Below are positions 50,285 to 58,584 of a DNA stretch of 64,000 bases, piece after piece. This DNA is from Streptomyces sp. NBC_00708. GTDB lineage: Bacteria > Actinomycetota > Actinomycetes > Streptomycetales > Streptomycetaceae. The stretch lies in the NCBI GenBank assembly GCA_036226585.1, contig CP108997.1, positions 6,882,001 to 6,946,000 of the forward strand. The letters run 5' to 3'. The position numbers and the translations under genes were made by a program. How positions within the stretch are numbered: position 1 is the stretch's first letter; each line of letters opens with the position of its first letter. The notes beneath the pieces were generated by a model. It did not search any database and was not told the origin of the DNA. It saw nothing but the letters and a program-made list of their open reading frames with translations.

Positions 50285-50424
50285 CGTACGCGGCCGACCT
50301 GCTCTACGAGGAGGTCGCGTACCTCGCCTACCACTTCCACTGGCCGCTCGACGACCTGCTGGACCTGGAACACCCGGAACGCCTGAAGTTCGTCGCACAG
50401 GTCGCCCGCCTCAACGGGCAGTAG
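50281..50424 (+). CDS. DUF6760 small CIS protein (47 residues)
   Basis: GTG 50281 overlaps the previous stop (GTGA). The 47-residue product (TYAADLLYEEVAYLAYHFHW ... RLNGQ) matches the DUF6760 pattern (LYEEVAYLAYHFHW, DLLDLEHPERLKFV). Such small proteins recur between tube and spike genes of eCIS loci and occupy the place of Pvc6. Aromatic-rich and helical. Its role in the particle is not known. Confidence 0.75.
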   Translation: MTYAADLLYEEVAYLAYHFHWPLDDLLDLEHPERLKFVAQVARLNGQ

Positions 50425-50452
50425 CCAGGAGCACGGAGGAGGACGAGGAACC

Positions 50453-52123
50453 ATGGGGCTGATGTCCTGGCTGCGCGGGGGCCGTGCCGCCGACGCCCCG
50501 TCCCTGCCGGCGCCGGGCGGCGCGCGGCCGGACCGGGGCGACCGGGTCGACGTGAGCCGGCTGGAACCTGTCCAGCGGTCCGTCACAGGCCAGGACCTGT
50601 TGATCGATCCCCGTGGATTCGAGGCCGGATTGGCGACACGTCAGGACACTTCGCTGGGTACACCGCTGGGGCACCTGGTGAGTCCGGATGCCCCCGCCGG
50701 CCTGGTGCGCGGGGTCGCCGACGCGGCCCCGGGGGGCCCGCCTCCGCCCCTCCAGCGGGCCGTCGAGATGCCGGCGCGTCGCGGGACGCGCACGGTGGCC
50801 TCCGTCCAACGGGTGTCCGGGGACGGGGCGCCGAGCCTCACATCGGCCGGGTCCGCCTCCGAATCGGCCGGTCTTCCGGTACGCCAACTGGTCGGCGAGC
50901 AGCCACTCGTCCCCACGGACGAGCACATGGAGGCGGGCGGCCCCTTGCCCGAGCCGGACACTCCCGGCGCGGCGACGGGCGCCCCCGGCACACCGCCGGT
51001 TCAGCGCGCCATCGACGGCGCACCGGCCATGCCGCCCCCGCCCCGGCGCGCGGGCGGTCTCGGCGCGCCGCTGCCGGGCCTGCCGCCGACCGCCCAGCGA
51101 CGGGCGGTCGAGCCGGGGGAGCCCGCGTCACCGCAGGTGCAACGTGCTCCCCGGCCGGAGGCCGCCGGCGTGGGGCCCGAGGCGCAGGGCCCGCAGGACG
51201 CCGCCCCCGAGCCGGAGACCGTGGCCCCGCTGCTGGGGGACGACCCCCTGACGGGGCCGGCCACCGATGACCCCGGACCGCCGCCGGTCACCGGGCAGGC
51301 GGCCGGCGGTCCGGAGAGCAACCGCGAGCCCGCCGCCCCCGTGCAGCGCGCCACCACCGCGCCCGCACCCCCGCCGGACCCGGCCCGCCCCACCGCACCC
51401 CTGCTCGGCGACCGGCCGCTGCCTCTGCGTACCGCCCCCTTTCCCGGGGAGGCCCCGGCCGGCGGCGAGGCGATCGTCCAGCGCGCGACAGAGAGCACCG
51501 GGACCGACGGCAGCGGCCCGAGGCCGTCACCGTTCGCCCCCGCGCCGCCGGTCCCGCCTCCCGCCGTGGCCGTCCGCTGGACCGGCCCCGGCGAGGGCCC
51601 GGCGCCCGGCGCACCGGCGGCACCGTTGCAGCGTGCGGTGTCCCCCGTACAGCAGCAGGCGCCCTCCGTGCAGCGGCAGACGTCCCCGGCGCCCGCCCGG
51701 CCCGAGCCGGTGCCCGGCCGGGAGCCCCGCGTCCCTGCCTCCGTGCAGACCGCCGGGGCCGCCGCCGTGGCGGCCGGAGTGGCGCAGCGGATGGCCGACG
51801 GGAGCGTCGTGTTCCCGTCCGTGCCCCGCGACGGCACCTCGCGGCCGGTCGTCCAGCGGGACTCGGAGACCACCGAGGAACCCCCGCCGCCGCCCCCGCC
51901 GGAACCCGATCCGCAACCGGGACCCGAGCCCGAGCCGCAGGCCACCGGTGAACAGCCGGCGGCCTCCGCCGCGAGTCCCGACGGGACTCCGGCGGGACCG
52001 GGGGCGCCGCCCGTCACGGACGAGCTGGTCCGGGCCCTCTACGCCCCCCTCAGCAGGCTGCTGAAGGCCGACCTGCGGCTCGAACGCGAGCGCTCCGGAT
52101 TCCTCATCAACACCCGTCACTGA
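50453..52123 (+). CDS. Long disordered CIS protein with repeated (V/L/I)QR motifs
   Basis: A 556-residue Pro/Ala/Gly-rich protein, almost wholly disordered. Ten V/L/I-QR motifs (such as PVQRSV, PLQRAV, SVQRVS, PVQRAI, QVQRAP, PVQRAT, IVQRAT, PLQRAV, SVQRQT, VVQRDS) and two AQR are spaced along it. PLLGDDPL and PLLGDRPL also repeat. Only the C-terminal 40 residues (TDELVRALYAPLSRLLKADLRLERERSGFL) look folded and helical. GGAGGAGG precedes the ATG. It lies between DUF6760 and the second tube gene. It could be a scaffold, cargo adaptor or length-setting protein; the function is unknown. Confidence 0.75.
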   Translation: MGLMSWLRGGRAADAPSLPAPGGARPDRGDRVDVSRLEPVQRSVTGQDLLIDPRGFEAGLATRQDTSLGTPLGHLVSPDAPAGLVRGVADAAPGGPPPPLQRAVEMPARRGTRTVASVQRVSGDGAPSLTSAGSASESAGLPVRQLVGEQPLVPTDEHMEAGGPLPEPDTPGAATGAPGTPPVQRAIDGAPAMPPPPRRAGGLGAPLPGLPPTAQRRAVEPGEPASPQVQRAPRPEAAGVGPEAQGPQDAAPEPETVAPLLGDDPLTGPATDDPGPPPVTGQAAGGPESNREPAAPVQRATTAPAPPPDPARPTAPLLGDRPLPLRTAPFPGEAPAGGEAIVQRATESTGTDGSGPRPSPFAPAPPVPPPAVAVRWTGPGEGPAPGAPAAPLQRAVSPVQQQAPSVQRQTSPAPARPEPVPGREPRVPASVQTAGAAAVAAGVAQRMADGSVVFPSVPRDGTSRPVVQRDSETTEEPPPPPPPEPDPQPGPEPEPQATGEQPAASAASPDGTPAGPGAPPVTDELVRALYAPLSRLLKADLRLERERSGFLINTRH

Positions 52124-52139
52124 CCGAGAGGCACGCGCC

Positions 52140-52580
52140 ATGGCCACCGACCCCGCCCCGGACGACCCCGCCGTCAGTGTCTGCTTCGTCGTGACGATCG
52201 ACGACATCGAGCTCGGGTCGTTCAACACCTGTGACGGGCTGGGCTGCGAAGTCGTCCTGGAAACGCGGGAGGAGGGCGGCAACAACGGGCACGTGTGGCA
52301 GCTGCCGACCCGTCTGAAGTACTCCAACGTCAAGCTGTCGCGCCCGCTCACCCGGGAGACGGAGAAGGTGGCGCGCTGGTTCGCCACCATGACGACCGGG
52401 TTCAGCCGCAAGACCGCGCACATCGAGGCGCGGACGGGCGACGGGCGGAAGGTCGCCCAGTGGGGGCTGCTCGAAGTCGTGCCCGTGCGCTGGACCGGGC
52501 CCTCGTTCACCCCGGAGTCGCCCAAGGTCGCCATGGAGACGATCGAGATCGCCCACCACGGCTATGTGATGGAGGGCTGA
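52140..52580 (+). CDS. Second tube-family protein (tube initiator/Pvc5-like)
   Basis: A 146-residue gp19-like protein: VCFVVTIDDIELGSFNTCDGLGCEVVLETREEGGNNGHVWQLPTRLKYSNVKLSRPLTRET. It differs from the main tube protein in the GGNNG loop, which is common to the tube-initiator paralogues that cap the spike-hub in eCIS particles. GAGAGG lies upstream of ATG 52140. Structural operon. Confidence 0.87.
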   Translation: MATDPAPDDPAVSVCFVVTIDDIELGSFNTCDGLGCEVVLETREEGGNNGHVWQLPTRLKYSNVKLSRPLTRETEKVARWFATMTTGFSRKTAHIEARTGDGRKVAQWGLLEVVPVRWTGPSFTPESPKVAMETIEIAHHGYVMEG

Positions 52581-52585
52581 GCGGC

Positions 52586-53386
52586 GTGAGCGGTGCGGGA
52601 CCCATCGCCTTCAGCGCGGCCGGGACGTCCGGGGTGGCGTCCGCCGCGAAGGGCGGCTCGGCCAGGCCCAAGCTGGAGCACGCCTACCTGGAGCTGCGCA
52701 CCCCGCCCACCGGCGGCGGGCTCACCCCCGGCGGGCCGTGCGGGCGGATCGACTTCCAGTTCAACCCCAAGGAACTGAGCCTGACGAAGGCGGCCTCCTG
52801 GAAGCGCACCCCGGCCAAGGGAGCGAAGAGCTCGGGCCCGCCGGAGTACCAGGGCTCGCAGCCCAGCAAGCTGACCGTCGAGATGTTCTTCGACGCGGGC
52901 GACACCCAGGACACCCGGGTCGTCACGGCGGTGGAGCAGCTCTTCGCGTGCTGCGTACCGACCAACGAGACCAGGCAGCAACAGCGTTCGTCCCCGCCCT
53001 GGGTGGTCTTCCACTGGGGCGGGCTGACCGGCTTCCCCGGATATGTGAGCCAAGTCGCCGCGAAGTACACCCTGTTCACCACCTCGGGCGTGCCGATCCG
53101 GGCCGTGTGCCAGGTGACGATGGAGGAGATCAGCGGCGAGACACCCGGCCAGAACCCCACGTCGGGCGCGCTGGCCGCCCGGCGGGTGCACCGGGTGGCC
53201 TCCGGCGATTCGCTGCCCTCGCTGGCCCACCGTGAGTACGGCGACGCCGGTGCCTGGCGGGTCATCGCCGAGGCGAACGGCATCGACGATCCGATCCGGC
53301 TGGCCCCCGGCACCCAGCTGCTGCTGCCCGCTCTCGACGAGCTGAGCCGGCTCGACGGCACCGGCGGCCGGGGGGCGGGGCGATGA
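52586..53386 (+). CDS. LysM-containing CIS hub protein (Pvc7-like)
   Basis: A 266-residue protein. The N-terminal domain (IDFQFNPKELSLTKAASWKRTPAKGAKSSGPPEYQGSQPSKLTVEMFFDAG) is the CIS tube/T4 gp53-like domain, and residues ~200-250 (HRVASGDSLPSLAHREYGDAGAWRVIAEANGIDDP) are a LysM domain. This two-part plan is that of the Afp7/Pvc7 protein that links tube and spike. GTG 52586 is the first in-frame start after the previous stop. Its stop overlaps the VgrG ATG. Confidence 0.88.
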   Translation: MSGAGPIAFSAAGTSGVASAAKGGSARPKLEHAYLELRTPPTGGGLTPGGPCGRIDFQFNPKELSLTKAASWKRTPAKGAKSSGPPEYQGSQPSKLTVEMFFDAGDTQDTRVVTAVEQLFACCVPTNETRQQQRSSPPWVVFHWGGLTGFPGYVSQVAAKYTLFTTSGVPIRAVCQVTMEEISGETPGQNPTSGALAARRVHRVASGDSLPSLAHREYGDAGAWRVIAEANGIDDPIRLAPGTQLLLPALDELSRLDGTGGRGAGR

Positions 53387-55284
53387 CGCGCCAAGGGGTC
53401 GCCAGCGCGCTGGTCGTGGAGTTCGACGGCCGCCCGCTGCCGGCGAAGTTCCTGAACACCCTGGTCGAGGGGTACGTCGACGACAGCCGCACGCTCCCCG
53501 ACCTCTTCCTGCTGCGGTTCCGCGACCCCGACCGGGTCCTGCTCCAGCAGACCGGACTGAAGATCGGCAGCGAGGCCCGGCTGCTGGCCCGGACCGGCGC
53601 GGACACCGCCCCGAAACCCCTCCTCGAAGGCGCGGTCACCGCCCTGGAGGTGGAGCTCGACGAGACCGGCACCTTCACCCTGGTACGGGGCCTCGACGCA
53701 TCGCACCGCCTGCTGCGCGGCCGGCGCGTCGCCAGCTACCAGAACATGACCCTCTCCGACATCTGCGGCCAGATCGCCCAGCGCGCCGGACTGAAACCGG
53801 GCACCGTGGACGTGGCGGGGCCCGTCATCGAGCACATCGCCCAACCCAACGTCACCGACTGGGAGTTCGTACGCGGCCTCGCCGAAGAGGCGGGCGCCCA
53901 GGCCTACGTACGCGACGGGCAGCTCCACATCACCCGGCCCGCCGAGGCGAGCGGGGCGCCGGACAGCTCCGCGCGGGCCGACCGGGACCCCCTCGTCCTC
54001 GAACTGGGCACCAACCTGCTGCGCTGCCGCGCCGGTGTCTCGGCCGCCGAGCAGGTCTCCGAGGTGGAGGTGCGCGGCTGGGACATCGGTGCCAAGGAGC
54101 CACTGGTCGGCCGGTCGCCCGCCGGGAAGTCCGCCACCCTGGAACTCGGCGTCACGGCGGCCGAGGTGACCGCCCCCTTCGGCGAGGCGCGGTTCGTCGT
54201 CACCGACGCGGCCTACGGCACCCAGGCCCAGGTGGACCAGGCGGCGAAGGCCCTGGCCGAGCGCATCGCCGGGTCGTTCGCGGAGCTGGAGGCGGTGATC
54301 CGGGGCAATCCCGAGGTCACGGCAGGCAGCGCGGTCGCGCTCAACGCGGTCGGTGCCCCCTTCGAGGGCCGCTACACCGTCACCTCCTCGCGCCACGTCT
54401 TCGACGCCGTGCGCGGGTACGAGACCTGGATCACCGTGTCCGGGCAGCAGGAGCGTTCCCTGTTCGGACTCACCGCCGGCGGCGCGCCGGGGACGTCCGG
54501 TGCGTCCGGGGCCGGTCCGCGCTGGGCCGGGCTGGTCAGCGGGACGGTCACGGACACGCACGACCCGGAGGGCTCGGGCCGGGTGAAGGTGCGCTTCCCC
54601 TGGCTGTCGGACGAGTACGCGAGCGACTGGGCACGCACCGCGCAGTCCGGCGGGACGGGCGGCGGCGAGGCGTTCATCCCGGAGGTCGGGGACGAGGTGC
54701 TGGTCGGTTTCGAGCAGGGCCACCTGGACCGGCCCTACGTGCTGGCGGGGCTCTACAACGGCAAGGACCGGCCGGGCGGGGGAGGGGACGCCGCGAACGC
54801 CCCCGGGGCCCCCGGCGGCGGAGACCTCGTCGACCCCACCACCGGCGCGGTCAACCGCCGCGCCTTCGCCTCCAAGAGCGGCAACCAGCTCGAACTGCTC
54901 GACGCCGCGAACGGCCCGCAGGGCGTACGGCTGCGCACCGGTGACGGGAAGCTGACCATCGACCTGGACCGCCGGGGCACCGCCGTCGTCATCAACAGCG
55001 ACGGCAGCGTCACCATCGAAGCCAAGGAGCGGGTCTCGGTCACGGCGGCCAAGGGCGTCGCCCTGGACGCCGGAAGCGGCGAGCTGACGCTCACCGGCGA
55101 GAGCGTCACCCTCACCTCGCGCAACGGCGTCGCCCTGAACGGCGGCAACGGGAAGGTCGCCCTCTCCACGGACGGCGCGGTCGAGGTGCACGGGGGCCAG
55201 GTCACGGTCGACGGCAGCCGCCGCACGGACGTGAAGAGCGGCGGCTCGGTCACCGTCAACGCACCGATGATCCAGCTCAACTGA
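53383..55284 (+). CDS. VgrG-like spike protein (Pvc8-like)
   Basis: A 633-residue protein. N-terminal gp27-like domain (residues 1-360), then the gp5 OB-fold (WAGLVSGTVTDTHDPEGSGRVKVRFPWLSDEY ... FIPEVGDEVLVGFEQGHLDRPYVLAGLYNG), and a long C-terminal beta-helix-like needle of short strands (VVINSDGSVTIEAKERVSVTAAKGVALDAGSGELTL). It forms the central trimeric spike. Overlaps the LysM gene by four bases. No extra effector domain is fused at the C-terminus. Confidence 0.93.
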   Translation: MTRQGVASALVVEFDGRPLPAKFLNTLVEGYVDDSRTLPDLFLLRFRDPDRVLLQQTGLKIGSEARLLARTGADTAPKPLLEGAVTALEVELDETGTFTLVRGLDASHRLLRGRRVASYQNMTLSDICGQIAQRAGLKPGTVDVAGPVIEHIAQPNVTDWEFVRGLAEEAGAQAYVRDGQLHITRPAEASGAPDSSARADRDPLVLELGTNLLRCRAGVSAAEQVSEVEVRGWDIGAKEPLVGRSPAGKSATLELGVTAAEVTAPFGEARFVVTDAAYGTQAQVDQAAKALAERIAGSFAELEAVIRGNPEVTAGSAVALNAVGAPFEGRYTVTSSRHVFDAVRGYETWITVSGQQERSLFGLTAGGAPGTSGASGAGPRWAGLVSGTVTDTHDPEGSGRVKVRFPWLSDEYASDWARTAQSGGTGGGEAFIPEVGDEVLVGFEQGHLDRPYVLAGLYNGKDRPGGGGDAANAPGAPGGGDLVDPTTGAVNRRAFASKSGNQLELLDAANGPQGVRLRTGDGKLTIDLDRRGTAVVINSDGSVTIEAKERVSVTAAKGVALDAGSGELTLTGESVTLTSRNGVALNGGNGKVALSTDGAVEVHGGQVTVDGSRRTDVKSGGSVTVNAPMIQLN

Positions 55285-55321
55285 CGTACCACCACATCCG
55301 TAGCGAACAGGAGCGCAGCGC

Positions 55322-55603
55322 ATGCCGTCAGCAGCAGCCGCCCGGGTCGGCGACCCCACGGGCCACCCGGGCACGGTCGGGCCGCCCGGGGTGGTCTCGG
55401 TGCTGATCGGCGGCAGACCGGCGGCCACGGTCGGCACCGTCCACCAGTGCGCCTCGCCGCTCGGCCACCCGCCCTCCCCGATCGCGCCCCCGGGCAGCCG
55501 GAGCGTGTTCATCGGGGGCAGGCCCGCCGCCCGCGTCGGGGACCTGAGCGGCTGCGGAGCGCCCATCCTCGCGGGCTGCGCCACGGTGCTGATCGGAGGC
55601 TGA
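55322..55603 (+). CDS. PAAR-domain spike tip (Pvc10-like)
   Basis: A 93-residue PAAR protein. The repeating VSVLIGGRPAATVG, SVFIGGRPAARVG and ATVLIGG strands and the zinc-binding His/Cys residues (H in TGHPG, HQCASPLGHP, SGCGAPI, AGCAT) are complete. It caps the VgrG needle. GGAG lies upstream of ATG 55322. Confidence 0.93.
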   Translation: MPSAAAARVGDPTGHPGTVGPPGVVSVLIGGRPAATVGTVHQCASPLGHPPSPIAPPGSRSVFIGGRPAARVGDLSGCGAPILAGCATVLIGG

Positions 55604-55609
55604 ACGGAC

Positions 55610-56044
55610 ATGGGAGAGCAGTTCATCGGAGCCGGCTGGGCCTTCCCGCCGCGTACGGACGCCACCGGGTCCATCGCCCTGGTGCGCGGCGAACGCGAAC
55701 TGGAGGAGTCGATCCGGCTGATCCTGGCGACCTCGCCCGGCGAGCGCCCGATGCGGCCCGAGTTCGGCTGCGCCGTCAACGACTACGTGTTCGCCCCCGC
55801 CGACGCCGGGACGGCCGGGCAGCTCGCGTACGAGGTGCGCCTCGCCCTGGAACGCTGGGAACCGCGCATCGAGGTCGCCGACGTCACCGTCCGCTTCGAC
55901 GCGGCGGACAGCGGGGTCCTGTACATCGACATCGGCTACACCGTGCGCGGCTCCAACGACCCGCGCAACCTCGTCTTCCCGTTCTACGTGATCCCGCAGC
56001 ACGAACCGGATGCGAGCCACGACGACGAGGAGGCCGGCGCGTGA
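55610..56044 (+). CDS. gp25-like baseplate wedge protein (Pvc9-like)
   Basis: A 144-residue GPW/gp25 protein: GERELEESIRLILATSPGERPMRPEFGCAVNDYVFAP is the signature segment, followed by RWEPRIEVADVTV. It connects the baseplate to the sheath. The ATG lies six bases after the PAAR stop; the stop overlaps the next GTG. Confidence 0.93.
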   Translation: MGEQFIGAGWAFPPRTDATGSIALVRGERELEESIRLILATSPGERPMRPEFGCAVNDYVFAPADAGTAGQLAYEVRLALERWEPRIEVADVTVRFDAADSGVLYIDIGYTVRGSNDPRNLVFPFYVIPQHEPDASHDDEEAGA

Positions 56045-58014
56045 CGCTGCCCAGTCCCCATCTGGACGACCGACGATTCCAGGGCCTGGTCGACGAGGCC
56101 AAGCGCCGGGTCCAGCAGCGCTGCCCGGAATGGACCGACCACAATGTGTCGGACCCGGGCGTCACCCTCATCGAGGCGTTCGCGACGATGGTCGACCAGC
56201 TCGTCTACCGGGTGAACCGGGTGCCGGAGAAGAGCTACCTCACCTTCCTCGACCTGATCGGCGTGCGGCTGCACCCGCCGACGGCCGCACGCACCGATGT
56301 GACGTTCCGGCTGTCCGCCCCCCGCCCGGACCCCGTCGTCGTGCGCGCCGGGACCGAGGTGGCGACCGTCCGTACGGAGACCGAGGAGGCGGTCGTCTTC
56401 ACCACCACCTCCGAGCTGACCGTCGTGCCCTGCTCGTTCGCGCACGTGGCGACCTGGCCGGCCGCCGAGGAGGTCGTCGACCGCACCGAGCAGCTGGCGA
56501 TCGGGCGTGACATCGCCTGCTTCGGCGCCACCCCCGCCCCCGGCGACTGCCTCTACGTGGGCCTCTCGGCCGCCGTCCCGGCGGGCGTCGTCGTCCTGCG
56601 GCTGGACTGCCGGGTCGAGGGCGTGGGCGTCGACCCGCTGCGCCCGCCCCTGGTCTGGGAGGCCTGGGACGGCACCGGCTGGGCGGCCTGCGAGGTCGAG
56701 AAGGACGACACCGGCGGCTTCAACCGGTCCGGCGAACTCATTCTCCACCTGCCGAAGACCCACACCCCGGCCGCCGTCGTCCGGCGCACCGGCGGCTGGC
56801 TGCGCTGCCGGCTGATCGAGGCCGAACCCGGCCGCCCGACCTACCTGGCGCCGCCCGTCCTCCGGGGCATCACCGCCTTCACCATCGGCGCCACGGTCGC
56901 CGCCGAGCACGCCGAGACCATCACCGACGAGGTGCTCGGCGCGGCGGAGGGCGTACCCGGGCAGGCGTTCACCCTCGCCCGGTCGCCCGTCGTGCCGGGG
57001 GACTTCGTGGTCGAGGTCGCGGACCCGGCGAACGGGCCGGAACCCGAGTTCACCCGCTGGACGAAGGCCGACGACTTCGCGCACTCCGGCCCCGACGACC
57101 GGCACATCACGCTCGACCCCAACTCCGGCCGCGTCGAATTCGGCCCGGCCGTACGCGAACGGGACGGCTCCATCCGCTACTACGGGGCCGTCCCGGCCAA
57201 GGGCGCCACGGTGCGGGTGCGCTCCTACCGCACGGGCGGCGGCCTGCGCGGCAACGTCGCCCGGTCGACGCTGAAGGTCCTGCGCAGCGCCATCCCGTAC
57301 GTGGCACGCGTGGAGAACCGCAGGCCCGCGCTCGGCGGCGTCGACGGCGAGAGCGTCGACAGCGCCCGGGTGCGCGGCCCGATGACCCTGCGCACCCTGC
57401 ACCGGGCCGTCGTCCCGCACGACTACGAACTCCTCGCCCGCGAAGTCGCCCCCGACGCGGCCCGCGTGCACTGCATCCGGGCGGGCGCCGAAGGCGACGA
57501 CAGCGGCGCCGACGCCCAGGGGGTACGGCTCCTCGTCGTGCCGGCCGGGCGCAGCGACGAACAGGGCCGGATCGAGTTCGACGAGCTGATCCCGCCCGCC
57601 GAGACCCTGCGCCTCATCGCCGGACATCTGGACGAGCGCCGCCCGATCGGCGCCCGCCTCGTCGTCGAGCCGCCGTTCTACCAGGGCGTCACCGTCGTCG
57701 CCTCGGTCCAGGCCGAGCCCGGCGCGGACCGCGACCGCGTACGCGACGCGGCACTGGCCGCGCTCTACGGGTACTTCAACCCCCTCTCCGGCGGACCGAA
57801 CGAGCAGGGCTGGCCCTTCGGGCGCCCGGTCCACTCGGGCGAGGCGTTCGCCGTGCTCCAGCGGGTGCCGGGCGTGGACCTGGTGGAGGACGTACGCCTC
57901 TACCGCGCCGACCCGGTGACCAGGGAGCGCACCGACGCCACCAGCAAGATCCCGCTCGACCGGCACGCGCTGGTCTTCAGCCACGAGCACCAGCTCCGGG
58001 TGAGGGGAGCCTGA
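56041..58014 (+). CDS. Baseplate J-like wedge protein (Pvc11-like)
   Basis: A 657-residue protein from GTG 56041 (GTGA overlap). The opening (DDRRFQGLVDEAKRRVQQRCPEWTDHNVSDPGVTLIEAFATMVDQLVYRVNRVPEKSYLTFLDLIGV) is the hallmark of eCIS baseplate assembly proteins. A baseplate J-type core follows (YYGAVPAKGATVRVRSYRTGGGLRGNV ... TLHRAVVPHDYELLAREVAPDAARV). It forms the baseplate wedge with gp25 and the next protein. Confidence 0.93.
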   Translation: MTLPSPHLDDRRFQGLVDEAKRRVQQRCPEWTDHNVSDPGVTLIEAFATMVDQLVYRVNRVPEKSYLTFLDLIGVRLHPPTAARTDVTFRLSAPRPDPVVVRAGTEVATVRTETEEAVVFTTTSELTVVPCSFAHVATWPAAEEVVDRTEQLAIGRDIACFGATPAPGDCLYVGLSAAVPAGVVVLRLDCRVEGVGVDPLRPPLVWEAWDGTGWAACEVEKDDTGGFNRSGELILHLPKTHTPAAVVRRTGGWLRCRLIEAEPGRPTYLAPPVLRGITAFTIGATVAAEHAETITDEVLGAAEGVPGQAFTLARSPVVPGDFVVEVADPANGPEPEFTRWTKADDFAHSGPDDRHITLDPNSGRVEFGPAVRERDGSIRYYGAVPAKGATVRVRSYRTGGGLRGNVARSTLKVLRSAIPYVARVENRRPALGGVDGESVDSARVRGPMTLRTLHRAVVPHDYELLAREVAPDAARVHCIRAGAEGDDSGADAQGVRLLVVPAGRSDEQGRIEFDELIPPAETLRLIAGHLDERRPIGARLVVEPPFYQGVTVVASVQAEPGADRDRVRDAALAALYGYFNPLSGGPNEQGWPFGRPVHSGEAFAVLQRVPGVDLVEDVRLYRADPVTRERTDATSKIPLDRHALVFSHEHQLRVRGA

Positions 58015-58017
58015 ACC

Positions 58018-58584
58018 ATGCGCACCGGCGTCCCCGGACTCCCCACCCCGCACCCCCTCATCGACCAACTCCCCGCCGTCTACCTGGAGCAGGACTTCCT
58101 GCGCCGCTTCCTGAGCGCACTCGACGACGTCCTCGCCCCGGTCCTGCTCACGATCGACAACATGCCCGCCCACCTGGACCCGCGCAGCGCCCCGGACGAC
58201 TTCCTGGCCTGGCTGGCGCAGTGGGTGGCGGTGGATTCCCCCGAGGACGGCCCGGTCGAACGGCGCCGCGAGACGGTACGGGGCGCGGTGGCCCGCCACG
58301 CCCGGCGCGGCACGTCCGGCGGCCTCGCCGACGCGGTACGCCTCGCGACCGGCACCGAACCCGAGATCACGGAGAGCGGCGGCACCGCGTGGTCCACCGG
58401 CCCCCTCACCGCCCTGCCGGGCGCGCCGCGCCCCTGGGTGACGATCCGGGTCCGGGAACAGCCCGGACGGACCATCGACCGGGCCCGCCTGGAGGAACGC
58501 ATCGGCACGGAGGTCCCGGCACACGTGGGCTTCACACTGGAGATCCTGCCCCCGGACGGGGGCGCGGGGGGTGCGGCGCGGTGA
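58018..58584 (+). CDS. Phage tail protein I-like baseplate protein (Pvc12-like)
   Basis: A 188-residue protein: LIDQLPAVYLEQDFLRRFLSALDDVLAPVLLTIDNMPAHLDPRSAPDDFLAWLAQWVAVD is the P2 gpI/TIGR02242-type segment. The rest (RRRETVRGAVARHARRGTSGGLADAVRLATG) is conserved in CIS proteins. It is much shorter than Pvc12. It overlaps the next gene by four bases. Confidence 0.88.
   Translation: MRTGVPGLPTPHPLIDQLPAVYLEQDFLRRFLSALDDVLAPVLLTIDNMPAHLDPRSAPDDFLAWLAQWVAVDSPEDGPVERRRETVRGAVARHARRGTSGGLADAVRLATGTEPEITESGGTAWSTGPLTALPGAPRPWVTIRVREQPGRTIDRARLEERIGTEVPAHVGFTLEILPPDGGAGGAAR

Noticed and set aside
52684..55779. 1031-codon open frame on the minus strand
   Set aside because: Antisense to the LysM, VgrG and PAAR genes; such long open frames arise from GC-rich third positions and the product matches no family.
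47808..58584. Type VI secretion system
   Set aside because: A one-piece sheath, LysM hub and DUF4255 cap are present, while the TssJLM membrane complex and split TssB/C sheath are absent.
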